A DNA stretch of 64,000 nt from Tenuibacillus multivorans (GCF_900103915.1 NZ_FNIG01000004.1:1-64000); one strand, 5' to 3'. Shown: positions 8,235 through 17,186, numbered from the stretch's first letter. Notes: generated by a model from the letters alone, not told the origin. Made by a program: numbers and translations.

Positions 8235-8750
8235 ATGGGTATATTGTCAGGAAACCCTAAAAAACAACCTTTACATTATGGCGAAGTGTATAGTATGTGG
8301 TCGTATTTGCTTGTGGTTAAAGGAGATTATGCCAAACTACAAACATTTAGCAACCATACAGGTGACCGTGATTTAAAAAAACTATTAGAGGAAATGACTC
8401 AGGCATCTAAAAAGGAAATCGAAGAGCTTGAAGAGGTTTTAAAAGATAACGGAGTTGGTGTCCCACCAGCGCCACCTGAAAAACCTTATGCAGATCTTGA
8501 GGACATTCCTGCGGGTGCTAAATTAAGTGATCCCGAAATTAGCGCTACGGCTTCCTTGATGCTTGGTGAAGGTCTAGTCACGTGTAGTACGATAATTAGT
8601 CAATGCACACGAGAGGATTTGGCCATGTTATTTGGTCAATACCATATGAATAAAGCTCAGGTCGCTGCAAAAGCGTTACGACTAAACAAAGAAAAAGGTT
8701 GGTTAGTCGTACCACCAATGCACACGAAAGTTCCGAACCAAGAGTCATAG
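8235..8750 (+). CDS. DUF3231 family protein
   Basis: 171 residues, soluble and helical. The layout (LHYGEVYSMWSYLLVVKGDYAKLQ, FSNHTGDRDLKKLLEEM, then GVPPAPPEKP and a long second helical half with MLFGQYHMNKAQVAAKALRL) matches half of the DUF3231 repeat common in Bacillus, a ferritin-like or four-helix fold of unknown role. Full DUF3231 proteins often carry two copies; this one carries a single copy. It has GGAGAG before the ATG and is followed by an imperfect hairpin. Confidence 0.8.
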   Translation: MGILSGNPKKQPLHYGEVYSMWSYLLVVKGDYAKLQTFSNHTGDRDLKKLLEEMTQASKKEIEELEEVLKDNGVGVPPAPPEKPYADLEDIPAGAKLSDPEISATASLMLGEGLVTCSTIISQCTREDLAMLFGQYHMNKAQVAAKALRLNKEKGWLVVPPMHTKVPNQES

Positions 8751-8756
8751 TTAGTT

Positions 8757-8790
8757 GAGGCTGTCCGATAAGGGCAGTCTCATCTTTACT
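8757..8790 (+). terminator. Probable terminator after the DUF3231 gene
   Basis: GAGGCTGTCC (8757-8766) pairs with GGGCAGTCTC (8772-8781) through ten pairs including two G-T wobbles, followed by ATCTTTACTT. The T tract is weak. Confidence 0.5.
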
Positions 8791-8853
8791 TATGGAGAAT
8801 AATTCATGCTAAAGAGAAATTAGTATTCCGAATAAAAGGTGGTTTAGACCACG

Positions 8854-9021
8854 CATTGAGCATTCAGAGTGCTGTATGGGGGAAAACATATATTTCATTG
8901 GGCAATAATCGATCAAAATAGGGCACTCAATAAGTGGTGTTGGGGAATTAGCACGAGTCATTGGGGACTAAAACCTCAATATTGGGGAATCAGCCAAGCA
9001 TATGGGGCAATCAGTATACCC
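8854..9021 (+). repeat. Array of eight 21-bp imperfect direct repeats, family B
   Basis: Eight consecutive 21-bp units start at 8854, 8875, 8896, 8917, 8938, 8959, 8980 and 9001. Each opens with a core close to YATTGGGGAATCA, followed by about 8 variable bases. The period never slips. It fills the gap between the DUF3231 gene and the flavoprotein gene and ends 24 bp before the latter's ribosome binding site. Because 21 is a multiple of three, the array keeps a frame open and joins it to the downstream gene, giving a false N-terminal extension. Its core matches the array at 63373. Confidence 0.9.
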
Positions 9022-9057
9022 TTTTGTAATCGATACATAAAACATGGAGGACCATTC

Positions 9058-10407
9058 ATGAGTCAATATGATGTCTTAATTATAGGTTCAGGATTGGCGG
9101 GGATAACTTGCTCTGTTGAACTTTCCGAAAAAGGCTATAAAACGCTGTTAATTGAAGCGGAGGAGCATTTAGGCGGGAGAACCTCTTCTTGGTATGATGA
9201 TGGGATGCATATAGATTCAGGGTTTCACCGTGTCTTGGGATATTATAAACATTTACCAGCTTTATTAAAAAAAGCGGGAATTGATATCGACAAGGTTGTT
9301 AAATGGGAAGAACGAATTGATGTAAGGTCCCCATTAAAAGATGAGGTAACGACATTTGGTGTCGCACCATTTCGAGGTCCGATTAAAGTTATGAATGGGA
9401 TCTTTGGGAATCCTCGCACAATGCCTGTGAAGGATATGTTATCTTTGGGGCCATTTTTTGCGAATGGGCTATTAGATTACATGAAACGCCCTGACTATTT
9501 GGATCGCTTAAGTGTTTACGAGTATGCGAAAAAACATCATGTCACAGACAATGCGTTTCATATGGTCGTGATACCTTTCACATCTGGTATTTTCTTTCTT
9601 CCACCTGAACGGTTTTCGGCCTATGTATTTTTTGGTATGTTAGCGCCGGTTGCGTCACGTTTTTACAAGATGCGTTTAGGCGCATATTTAGATGGGATGA
9701 ATGAGGTAATGATTGAACCTTTGGCCAAGCTCATTCGCGAACAAGGCGTTGATTTGGTGACAGGAACTGAAGTAATGCGGTTAATTTATGAAAATAGTGA
9801 AGTGAAGGGTGTGGCTTCCCGTGAAAAGGATATACGCGCAAAATATACCGTACTGGCAACAGGTCTTGGGGCTGCTAAAAGAATTTTAAAACAATCAAAT
9901 ATGGAGCACCCCTTTGTTAATCAATTAATTAAATTACCAACGATGCCCGCTATTTCTGTTCAAATTGATTTGGATGAACCAGCCTTACCGTACGATCGAA
10001 CAACTTTTGGAGCAGGGTCAGTCCTTTCGAGTTTCTCAGAGCAATCACGGACAACCTTTAAAAAGGCCTCAGGACGATTATCTATTACAGTATCCCCACC
10101 AGATCAGTATATTGATTTAGAACCAAAGGACATTCTAGAAATTGTATTAAAGGACGCTAAAAAATTAGGATTAGAATTAGAAAATCATATTAGGGACTAC
10201 CGTGTTGTTTTTCATCCTGATAATTTTTATACACTGGAACCGGGATACGATTGGATGCGTCCTGAACAGGATACACCGATTAAGGGTTTAGCTTTGGCAG
10301 GTGATTATACAAAGCATTCACACTTCCCCACGATGGAAGGAGCGGTGATGTCTGGTAAAACAGCTGCTAAAATTATAGAAGGTGAATTAAATGATTCATC
10401 AACGTAA
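9058..10407 (+). CDS. FAD-dependent oxidoreductase, carotenoid-desaturase-like
   Basis: 449 residues. The N-terminus YDVLIIGSGLAGITCSVELS is a Rossmann dinucleotide fold with GxGxxG, followed by GGRTSSW as seen in phytoene/zeta-carotene desaturases and amine oxidases. The C-terminus LALAGDYTKHSHFPTMEGAV matches the FAD-binding end of plant-type phytoene desaturases. Substrate is unknown; no carotenoid genes are adjacent, so a general amine-oxidase-like role is possible. The ATG at 9058 is preferred because TGGAGG lies 7 bp upstream. The 63 in-frame codons before it are translation of the 21-bp repeats. It is followed by a lipoprotein gene after 55 bp. Confidence 0.85.
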   Translation: MSQYDVLIIGSGLAGITCSVELSEKGYKTLLIEAEEHLGGRTSSWYDDGMHIDSGFHRVLGYYKHLPALLKKAGIDIDKVVKWEERIDVRSPLKDEVTTFGVAPFRGPIKVMNGIFGNPRTMPVKDMLSLGPFFANGLLDYMKRPDYLDRLSVYEYAKKHHVTDNAFHMVVIPFTSGIFFLPPERFSAYVFFGMLAPVASRFYKMRLGAYLDGMNEVMIEPLAKLIREQGVDLVTGTEVMRLIYENSEVKGVASREKDIRAKYTVLATGLGAAKRILKQSNMEHPFVNQLIKLPTMPAISVQIDLDEPALPYDRTTFGAGSVLSSFSEQSRTTFKKASGRLSITVSPPDQYIDLEPKDILEIVLKDAKKLGLELENHIRDYRVVFHPDNFYTLEPGYDWMRPEQDTPIKGLALAGDYTKHSHFPTMEGAVMSGKTAAKIIEGELNDSST

Positions 10408-10462
10408 CCTTTTATTTAAAATCATCGTCTAAATGAATAAGAAATCTATGGGCGGTGGTTTG

Positions 10463-10957
10463 ATGAAATTAAAAAACATATTCATTTGGATCGCGATTTT
10501 ACTTTTATTAACATCTTGTGGGACAACGGCTCAAGGAAGTGATGGAGAAACGAATCATAGTGGTGCTTATATTGCCGCATTGGAAAAATTAATGGAAGAA
10601 GATGAAGCATTAAATGATCAAAAGGAATTTATCGCAATTGATATGAGCCATTTAGAAGAATTAAATCAAACTGAACGCGACGATATTGTCAAGCATTTTG
10701 AAGAAGCCTATGATGTTGAGATCAAGGTTGCGACTATGGATGAATTAAAAGAACAGGGACACTTTGATGAAGAAACCATGATGTTAGATGGAGTCTTGTT
10801 AAGCTTTGACAGTATTGATCAAGAAAGTAATTCTAAGTTTATATTTGAAGCATCAAAATACCGGTCAGGTTTAGGAGCGATTGGGCTCGAAGTTATTGTT
10901 GACCATCAAAATGATGAGTGGAAGGTAGTCGGTTCTAAAATGTTATGGATAAGTTAA
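10463..10957 (+). CDS. Small lipoprotein, family not recognised
   Basis: 164 residues. The N-terminus MKLKNIFIWIAILLLLTSCG is a lipoprotein signal with lipobox LTSC, so the mature protein starts at the cysteine and is anchored outside the membrane. The mature part is strongly acidic and includes a helical region (ELNQTERDDIVKHFEEAYDV) and a C-terminal beta-rich segment ending EWKVVGSKMLWIS. An ATG at 10433 is in frame but lacks a ribosome binding site; GGCGGTGG precedes ATG 10463. No function assigned. Confidence 0.75.
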   Translation: MKLKNIFIWIAILLLLTSCGTTAQGSDGETNHSGAYIAALEKLMEEDEALNDQKEFIAIDMSHLEELNQTERDDIVKHFEEAYDVEIKVATMDELKEQGHFDEETMMLDGVLLSFDSIDQESNSKFIFEASKYRSGLGAIGLEVIVDHQNDEWKVVGSKMLWIS

Positions 10958-10985
10958 AAGCACAGGAAATCCTGTGCTTTTTAAT
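10956..10985. terminator. Terminator between convergent genes
   Basis: AAAAGCACAGG (10956-10966) and CCTGTGCTTTT (10971-10981) form a perfect 11-bp stem with a 4-base loop. It overlaps the lipoprotein stop codon and precedes the ABC gene stop at 10987, so it can serve both directions. Confidence 0.9.
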
Positions 10986-10986
10986 G

Positions 10987-12711
10987 TCATGATCCGTTTA
11001 AACTAAACTGAATCTTGTGTAATTTAGCAAAAACGCCATCAGCTTCTATAAGCTCGTCATAGGTGCCTTGTTCGACGATACCTTCATTCGTCACTACAAT
11101 TACACGATCAGCGTCTCTAATCGTCGCCAATCGATGGGCAATGACTAGAGTTGTCCGATTTTCAGCTAAATCATTTAATGACTTTTGTATGATTCTTTCT
11201 GTCTGAGTATCTAGCGCCGATGTGGCTTCATCTAATATTAAAATAGGTGGGTTTTTCAAAAACACTCGTGCAATTGCGAGACGTTGCTTTTGCCCTCCTG
11301 AAAGCTTCAACCCACGTTCACCGATTTGTGTATCATAGCCCTGTGGTAGACTAGCGATGACCTCATCAAGGTGTGCTCTTTTGGCCGCATCTCGTATTTC
11401 TGCCTCTGTTGCGTCCTTCTTGCCGTAAGCAATATTTTCACGAACGGTTCCTGTAAACAAAAACACATCCTGTTGTACAATCCCAATTTGTGAACGCAGT
11501 GAATGTTTTGTCATGTCACTTACATCCATTTTATCAATCATTATAGAACCTTTGTCCACATCGTAAAAACGGGGGATTAATGAACAAATAGTTGTTTTCC
11601 CAGCTCCTGATGGCCCGACAAAAGCTACTGTTTCTCCAGGTTCCACTTCAAAGTTGATATGTTTTAAAACAGATTTGTAGCGGTCATATGAGAAATCAAC
11701 ATCTTGGAATTGTACATGACCTTTTAATTCATTTACAGGTTGAGCATCTGGTTTGTCTTGAATATCGGGCTGCTCTTCGATTAGATCCTGAAATCGTTTA
11801 AACCCAGCCATCCCTTTTGGATACAGCTCGAGTAAGGCACTAATTTTATCAATCGGCTTGATTAATACATTGGTATATAACACAAAGCTAATGAGTTCAC
11901 CATGCGTTAAGTCCCCATTAATTGTAAGATACGAACCGACGACCAGTACCAATAAGGTTAGTAAACGTGTCATCATATAGATGCTTGAATGCGTCCAAGC
12001 CATAACCCTGTAGGCTACAAGCTTGGCTTTGCGAAATAAACCATTATCTTTTTGAAAACGATTGATTTCAAACTCTTCGTTAGTAAAAGATTGAACAACC
12101 CGAACGCCAGACACGGCATCTTCAACACGCGCGTTGACATCAGCAATTTTTCCATACATATTACGCCACGCACGGTTCATCGCGATATTACAATAAGTCA
12201 CTAATGCAATAAGAAGCGGAACCATGATGAGTGCAATTAACGCAAGCGTCGGATTGATGAAAAACATAATCCAAAAGGCGCCCGTGAAGGTCATGACGGC
12301 AATAAATGCATCCTCAGGTCCATGGTGGGCAAGCTCACCAATATCGAATAAATCATTGGTGATCCGACTCATAATATGGCCAGTTTTCGTATTATCAAAA
12401 AATCCAAATGATTGACGTTGTACGTGCGTAAATAGCTCCTCTCGCATATCCGTCTCGATATTAATGCCAAGCTTATGTCCTAAATAACTGACAACATACT
12501 GCAGAAAAGTACTTAATAGATAAACGGCTAGTAGTAATATACTGACCGTCACAATAAGATCCCAATTACCACTCTTAAGTAAGTCATCGACAAATCGCTG
12601 AACCGCAATAGGAAAGACGAGCTCGAGAGCCGCAACTATAATAGCACTAAAAAAATCAATCATGAATAGACGTTTATGTGGTTTGTAGTATGAAAAAAAT
12701 TTTCTGATCAT
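10987..12711 (-). CDS. ABC exporter, fused permease and ATPase (YgaD/MsbA type)
   Basis: 574 residues: six membrane helices (about 10-310), then an ATPase domain (about 325-574). Nucleotide-binding motifs are GPSGAGKTT (Walker A), LSGGQKQRLAIARVFLKNPP (signature), ILILDEATSALD (Walker B) and the switch IAHRLATIRDAD. Half-transporters of this sort dimerise and export lipids, drugs or peptides. Sequence style is closest to what I recall of B. subtilis YgaD. The start is taken at the second ATG (12711), because AAGGAG lies only 1 bp before the first. No dedicated regulator adjoins it. Confidence 0.9.
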   Translation of the reverse strand: MIRKFFSYYKPHKRLFMIDFFSAIIVAALELVFPIAVQRFVDDLLKSGNWDLIVTVSILLLAVYLLSTFLQYVVSYLGHKLGINIETDMREELFTHVQRQSFGFFDNTKTGHIMSRITNDLFDIGELAHHGPEDAFIAVMTFTGAFWIMFFINPTLALIALIMVPLLIALVTYCNIAMNRAWRNMYGKIADVNARVEDAVSGVRVVQSFTNEEFEINRFQKDNGLFRKAKLVAYRVMAWTHSSIYMMTRLLTLLVLVVGSYLTINGDLTHGELISFVLYTNVLIKPIDKISALLELYPKGMAGFKRFQDLIEEQPDIQDKPDAQPVNELKGHVQFQDVDFSYDRYKSVLKHINFEVEPGETVAFVGPSGAGKTTICSLIPRFYDVDKGSIMIDKMDVSDMTKHSLRSQIGIVQQDVFLFTGTVRENIAYGKKDATEAEIRDAAKRAHLDEVIASLPQGYDTQIGERGLKLSGGQKQRLAIARVFLKNPPILILDEATSALDTQTERIIQKSLNDLAENRTTLVIAHRLATIRDADRVIVVTNEGIVEQGTYDELIEADGVFAKLHKIQFSLNGS

Positions 12712-12923
12712 GTTCATGCTCCTTGTCGAATAAAAATCTACAATATTATAACATTTCTAAATGATTTTGAGTCACAAAATTATTCAGATACACAACAATT
12801 AAAATTATGGGGCGCTTGAGGTGCTGACGTGGTATAGTTAACTAAAAGAAAAAAATAACATTTAAGATATTCTACATAGCGGATAACTTGGATAAAAAAA
12901 TAATAGGATAGGAGCGTAAACTA

Positions 12924-13436
12924 GTGAATGCTTCGTTTTTTATACGTTTAAAGGCGTTTGGTGTTGATTATATTTTAATAGCCTTGTATTTAATTTTTTT
13001 GTTGACGATAGGCGTGTTTCTATTTCCCAATCCACAATCATTAATATCTGATTCCTTCATTAAGTCACAAATATTTAGCTTTTTAATCCTGACACTCCCT
13101 GTTTCCTTATACTTTATAATTTTTGATTCATCATTAGGGAAGCAGACAGTTGGTAAGAGGCTTTTAGGGATTCAAGTTGTCAATCAACATGGTGCACCTT
13201 TATCCATTAAAAGGTCAATCATAAGAACGTCACTAAAATTCCTACCATGGGAACTTTCTCATTTTCTCGTCTACCGATTTGTATATGTTCCAGAGCAGGA
13301 TTGGACAATATATGTTTACCTCGTAATGTTCTTGACGTATGGGTTAATTTTTATATATTTATTAACAGCGATATTTACTAAACATAAACAATCACTATAT
13401 GATCTTCTGACGAAAACGGAAGTTATAAAAAAATAA
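12924..13436 (+). CDS. RDD-family membrane protein
   Basis: 170 residues with three to four membrane helices. The start RLKAFGVDYILIALYL carries the Arg and Asp positions that name the RDD family, and GKQTVGKRLLGIQVVNQHG is the conserved loop. Members are small integral membrane proteins, some implicated in sodium or compatible-solute handling in halophiles, most of unknown function. It starts at GTG behind TAGGAGCG. Monocistronic. Confidence 0.85.
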   Translation: MNASFFIRLKAFGVDYILIALYLIFLLTIGVFLFPNPQSLISDSFIKSQIFSFLILTLPVSLYFIIFDSSLGKQTVGKRLLGIQVVNQHGAPLSIKRSIIRTSLKFLPWELSHFLVYRFVYVPEQDWTIYVYLVMFLTYGLIFIYLLTAIFTKHKQSLYDLLTKTEVIKK

Positions 13437-13507
13437 TCGATAATGAGGTTATTTAATTCCGTTTAAGGGTATGTAACAATAGTTAAAGATTTTAGGGGGA
13501 ATGTTTG

Positions 13508-13888
13508 ATGACAGACAAAACTTTCGTTACAGCTATTAACTGTATGGACGGGCGTGTTCAAGAGCCCGTTATTAAATGGTTGAAGGATAAGTATAAAGCT
13601 GAATATGTTGATATGATTACAGAAGCCGGTCCGAATAAAATTATATTACAAGGTGAAGACGAACAAATCGGATCATTGGTTGAAAAGGTCGGAATCTCAT
13701 ATTACAAACATGGCTCAGGTGTTTTGGCAATCGTTGGTCATCATGATTGTGCCGGTAATCCAATCGATAAAGAGGAGAAGGTGGCTCAAATTAAACAATC
13801 AATTAAGAAGGTTAAAACTTGGGGCTATAAGATGAATATCATTGGATTATATGTTAATGAAAATTGGGAAATCGAACAAATAGATTAA
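13508..13888 (+). CDS. Small carbonic-anhydrase-like protein
   Basis: 126 residues. It has TAINCMDGRVQEPV near residue 10 and VLAIVGHHDCAGNP near residue 78, i.e. a Cys-x-Asp-x-Arg and a His-x-x-Cys arrangement like the zinc ligands and Asp/Arg dyad of beta-carbonic anhydrases, but in half the usual length. Annotators often label this family as carbonic anhydrase; activity is unproven. Start: AGGGGGA (13494-13500) favours ATG 13508 over the TTG just before it. Followed by a clear terminator. Confidence 0.72.
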   Translation: MTDKTFVTAINCMDGRVQEPVIKWLKDKYKAEYVDMITEAGPNKIILQGEDEQIGSLVEKVGISYYKHGSGVLAIVGHHDCAGNPIDKEEKVAQIKQSIKKVKTWGYKMNIIGLYVNENWEIEQID

Positions 13889-13925
13889 AAGTCATGGTGA
13901 TCGGTCTCGCCATGACTTTTTTATA
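13887..13925 (+). terminator. Rho-independent terminator
   Basis: AAAAGTCATGG (13887-13897) and CCATGACTTTT (13910-13920) form a perfect stem, followed by more T residues. It overlaps the stop codon of the carbonic-anhydrase-like gene. Confidence 0.9.
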
Positions 13926-13980
13926 TTATAAATTTTTAAATCCCTAAATTAAATACGGGAAAACCCCAAAATAATTGATC

Positions 13981-14889
13981 TTAATGTTTTAAAGAAGCTG
14001 CTATTTTGCCAGCTACTTCTGCATTATGATAAACTAATTGGATGTTTGTCTCTAAGCTTTTTCCATCTGTTAGACTTTTAACCCGGTCTAAAACAAAAGG
14101 TGTGACAGCTTTACCGGAAATGTGCTGTTCTTTAGCTTCACTAAGCGCTTGTTGTATGACCGCTTCGATTGTTTCATAATTCATTGCAGCTTCTTCGGGG
14201 ACAGGGTTCGCAATAACCAATCCACCATCTAAACCGAGTTTCCATTTTGTATCAATCATGTTTGCTGTTTCGTTTGGTGTTTCGAGACGAAAGTCGACCT
14301 CGTATTCACTTTCTCTTGTGTAAAAGGAAGGGAACGTTTGGCACTGATAGCCTACAACGGGTACCCCGTGTGTTTCTAAATATTCCAAGGTGCGTCCTAT
14401 GTCTAATATAGACTTCGCTCCAGCACATACGACTGCGACATTGGTTTGGGAAAGTTCCATTAAATCTGCGGATACATCCCAAGACACTTCCCCATCGCGG
14501 TGGACACCACCAATACCACCTGTTGCAAAGACTTTTATACCAGCTAATTCAGCTGCAATCATCGTAGCAGCAACCGTAGTGGCTCCAATTTTTCCGGTAG
14601 ATAATATATATGGAAAATCACGTCGGCTGACCTTTTGTACATCTTGATTCGTCGCAAAGACTTCAAGCTCCTCGTCGTTTAGACCAATTTTAATTTTTCC
14701 ATTCATGATGCCAATCGTGGCAGGGACAGCACCTTGATCTCGGATAATTTGCTCACATCTTTTAGCTGTTTCAACATTTTGCGGATAAGGCATACCGTGT
14801 GAAACGATGGTTGTTTCTAAAGCGACAACTGGGAGGTTGTTGTCCAATGCATGTTTGACTTCATCTGTGTAAGTTAAAAATTCCTTCAT
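13981..14889 (-). CDS. psuG: Pseudouridine-5'-phosphate glycosidase
   Basis: 302 residues, full length for the family. It splits pseudouridine 5'-phosphate into uracil and ribose 5-phosphate. Hallmarks are [20 protein letters not shown] near residue 21, [31 protein letters not shown] with the family's catalytic-site residues, and [12 protein letters not shown]. It follows psuK with a single base between the TAA stop and the ATG; its AAAGGAG lies inside the psuK 3' end, so the two are translationally coupled. Confidence 0.95.
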   Translation of the reverse strand: MKEFLTYTDEVKHALDNNLPVVALETTIVSHGMPYPQNVETAKRCEQIIRDQGAVPATIGIMNGKIKIGLNDEELEVFATNQDVQKVSRRDFPYILSTGKIGATTVAATMIAAELAGIKVFATGGIGGVHRDGEVSWDVSADLMELSQTNVAVVCAGAKSILDIGRTLEYLETHGVPVVGYQCQTFPSFYTRESEYEVDFRLETPNETANMIDTKWKLGLDGGLVIANPVPEEAAMNYETIEAVIQQALSEAKEQHISGKAVTPFVLDRVKSLTDGKSLETNIQLVYHNAEVAGKIAASLKH

Positions 14890-14890
14890 G

Positions 14891-15979
14891 TTAAAACTCC
14901 TTTGTCATGTTTTGTAATTCTTTATCATTAATGAATGGTGAAACGGATGATTTTACTTGTAAGGTTAAAGAAGCCCCTGCTAACCCAAATTTACTGGCTT
15001 CCTCAAGTGATTGACCTTGTTCCATTCCATAAATCAGACTAGCTGCAAAGGCATCTCCAGCTCCTGTGACATCAACTACGTTTGTCTGAGGAGGTTTAAG
15101 CCAGTTGCTTTTATGCTTAGAGGAATAATAAATGCCTTCCCCGCCGAGTGTGATAATAACGTTATTGACACCACGTTCTCTTATTTTTTTTGAAGCTTCA
15201 ATACAGTCATTGTTATCGTTAATTTTTACCCCAGATAATAGTTCAGCTTCTTCTTGGTTGGGCATTAACGTGTCTATCCCAGATAAATCATTAGGAAGTT
15301 TTTGAGCCTTAATCGAAGAAACTGGATCTACATATAACGGGATTTGTGCAGAATGGCATTTTTCTATAATGAATTGTAAACTCGTTGCATGAATATTTGT
15401 GTCCATAAAAATTGCCTTTGACGAAGCGATGTGATTCCAGCTATTTTCAAGTAAGTTTGAAGTGACTTGATCGTAAATGTCCATATCAGCCATTGATACG
15501 ACCATTTCTCCGGTTTCATCAATTAGTGCTGTGTAAGTACCTGTTCTATGGTTAGGAATGGTTACTGAATGACTAATGTCCATGCCAAGCTTTTGGGACG
15601 AATTTAAAATCCAATCACCTTCTTTATCTTGTCCAACAAAGGTTACTACACTAGTGTCACAGCCTAAACGAACTAGATTTTCTGCTACATTTCGTGCAAC
15701 TCCACCCAATGATTCTTCAGTCTTAACAGGGTTGGAGGACCCTAGCTGTATAGGTTCCTTGGACCGCGCTTTTCGATCAATATTGGCTCCTCCTATACAC
15801 GTTATATTTTTCCGATCATTCAATATATAGGCTCTTCCTTTTATTTCACCGTTTTGTATTAATTTCTTTATATAATTTGCAACAGCTGGCCTTGAAACAC
15901 CAACCTTTTCAGCAAGCTCTTGCTGTGAGATATAAGGATTTTGTTTAATGTAATCAAGTATTTGCTTTTCTCTATTCAG
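14891..15979 (-). CDS. psuK: Pseudouridine kinase (PfkB family) with N-terminal helix-turn-helix
   Basis: About 362 residues. The first 50 form a winged helix ([20 protein letters not shown]), and the rest is a ribokinase-fold kinase with CIGGANIDR at its start and [16 protein letters not shown] near the C-terminus, where the Asp is the catalytic base. It phosphorylates pseudouridine for psuG. The start is notable: the frame opens at TTG 16012, but a perfect AAAGGAGG (15995-15988) sits inside that stretch and leads, 8 bp on, to CTG at 15979, and the protein then reads [15 protein letters not shown], where homologues begin. I therefore place the start at CTG, with ATT at 15982 as the alternative. 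Confidence 0.88.
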   Translation of the reverse strand: MNREKQILDYIKQNPYISQQELAEKVGVSRPAVANYIKKLIQNGEIKGRAYILNDRKNITCIGGANIDRKARSKEPIQLGSSNPVKTEESLGGVARNVAENLVRLGCDTSVVTFVGQDKEGDWILNSSQKLGMDISHSVTIPNHRTGTYTALIDETGEMVVSMADMDIYDQVTSNLLENSWNHIASSKAIFMDTNIHATSLQFIIEKCHSAQIPLYVDPVSSIKAQKLPNDLSGIDTLMPNQEEAELLSGVKINDNNDCIEASKKIRERGVNNVIITLGGEGIYYSSKHKSNWLKPPQTNVVDVTGAGDAFAASLIYGMEQGQSLEEASKFGLAGASLTLQVKSSVSPFINDKELQNMTKEF

Positions 15980-16020
15980 AATGATGTCCTCCTTTCCTGC
16001 ATCTTCTAACAAAAGTTTAA

Positions 16021-16049
16021 ATTATAAACATATGTTTGTAAAGTGAAAC
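16021..16049 (-). promoter_or_regulatory. Candidate psuKG promoter and operator
   Basis: On the minus strand TATAAT occupies 16026-16021, about 30 bp before the psuK ribosome binding site. Immediately upstream is the perfect 12-bp palindrome AAACATATGTTT (16026-16037), touching the -10 box. No good -35 is visible, which suggests an activated or weak promoter. The palindrome is a plausible site for the helix-turn-helix of PsuK or the divergent DeoR protein. Confidence 0.5.
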
Positions 16050-16296
16050 GGTTATTATGTTTAGGATGTCGAATATCGGGTGAACTTATAACGGCTGCCT
16101 TGGCAATTGAAAAATAATGATAGGCGAAGTTATTTGGATGATGTTAGAATGCAAATTATAAAACAGGAACAAAACAGCACTAAGGTTAGGTGTCGCTTAT
16201 TTTTTCGTAAAAAACGGAATAAAAATGAAATTAATGCTTGAAAATCATTAACAAACATGAAATAATATGAATAAACAAGGATAGAGGTGTACACAA

Positions 16297-16395
16297 ATGG
16301 ATTTCATTTGTAATATTTCTTATCATCAATGGCTATTTCGAATGGTTATTGCGATCAATTTTAACAGGAGAGTTATTAAAAGGGAGGAGAATTAA
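16297..16395 (+). CDS. Possible 32-residue leader peptide before the DeoR gene
   Basis: ATG 16297, behind ATAGAGGTG, opens a 32-codon frame (starts MDFICNISYHQW, ends VIKREEN) whose TAA is directly followed by the TTG start of the DeoR gene at 16396. The last codons overlap the DeoR ribosome binding site AAAAGGGAGGAG. This arrangement would couple the two translations. It is unsupported by any recognised family. The rest of the 380-bp gap 15980-16396 holds the psuKG promoter region and otherwise nothing recognisable. Confidence 0.35.
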   Translation: MDFICNISYHQWLFRMVIAINFNRRVIKREEN

Positions 16396-17148
16396 TTGTT
16401 TTCTGAAGAAAGGCGTACTAAAATTTTAGAGAAAATACGAGATCAGGGGCGGGTTTTGGCTAAGGATTTAGCAAAACAGTTTAACGTATCCGTAGACTCG
16501 ATACGGCGAGATCTATCGATTATGGAAGAGGACGGTTTATTACAGCGCACTCATGGTGGGGCAATTCCTATCAAACGAGTTAGAGAAATGCCACAGCCAC
16601 CAGCTAATAGGTATGGTGAAGGAAGTGAGGAGCAAAATGCGATTGCCAGAGAAGCAGTTAAGTATATTGAAGAAGATCAAACAGTATTTATTGGTGGAGC
16701 GGCGATTCATTTTGTTTTGCTAAAATATTTACCGACTCACATTCATTTTTCCGTTTTAACAAACAGTGTTGAAATTGCATATCATCTTCGTGGTATGGAT
16801 AACGTGACAACTTATTTAATTGGCGGTCTTGTTAAAAGTTCCGGAAACATAACAGATGCACTGGCTAATCAGTTTGCTGGGCAATTTTCTGTTGATGTTA
16901 GCTTTGCAACAGCTGGTAATATTACTTTCAATGGTTTAAGCACGGCGACCCCTGAAGTTTCAGTTATTCATCAAACTATAATAAACCGTTCAAAAAAAGT
17001 TATTGGCATCGTGGACCATGAGAAATTTGGGACTGATATGTTCAGTCATATGTGTCCTTTATCTGAATTGGATTTAATTATTACTGATCATGAAACGCCA
17101 CATGATAAAGTTAAAGATTTCGAAGTAGAAGTGTTAGTCGTGCCATAA
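16396..17148 (+). CDS. DeoR-family transcriptional regulator
   Basis: 250 residues. The N-terminal winged helix is typical (RRTKILEKIRDQGRVLAKDL, then FNVSVDSIRRDLSIMEEDGL and QRTHGGAIP). The C-terminal effector domain shows IGGAAIHFVLLKYL and VIGIVDHEKFGT, the sugar-phosphate isomerase-like fold that senses phosphorylated sugars. It starts at TTG behind AAAGGGAGGAG. It faces psuK-psuG across 380 bp, so regulation of pseudouridine or nucleoside use is a reasonable inference, with ribose 5-phosphate as a conceivable effector. It is unusual in replacing the common IGAGSTV motif by IGGAAIH. Confidence 0.88.
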   Translation: MFSEERRTKILEKIRDQGRVLAKDLAKQFNVSVDSIRRDLSIMEEDGLLQRTHGGAIPIKRVREMPQPPANRYGEGSEEQNAIAREAVKYIEEDQTVFIGGAAIHFVLLKYLPTHIHFSVLTNSVEIAYHLRGMDNVTTYLIGGLVKSSGNITDALANQFAGQFSVDVSFATAGNITFNGLSTATPEVSVIHQTIINRSKKVIGIVDHEKFGTDMFSHMCPLSELDLIITDHETPHDKVKDFEVEVLVVP

Positions 17149-17151
17149 TAA

Positions 17152-17186
17152 AGGAATCCTAACCGTACTTAGGTTAGGATTCGCCT
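17152..17186. terminator. Bidirectional terminator between DeoR and SpoVAF genes
   Basis: GAATCCTAAC (17154-17163) pairs with GTTAGGATTC (17173-17182), with A-rich sequence on one side and T-rich on the other. It includes the SpoVAF stop codon at 17174-17176. Confidence 0.85.

Noticed and set aside
8869-9057. N-terminal extension of the flavoprotein
   Set aside because: It translates the repeat array; the TGGAGG site and the nucleotide-binding fold support ATG 9058.
15980-16012. TTG start for psuK
   Set aside because: No ribosome binding site before it, and the gene's excellent one lies downstream of it.
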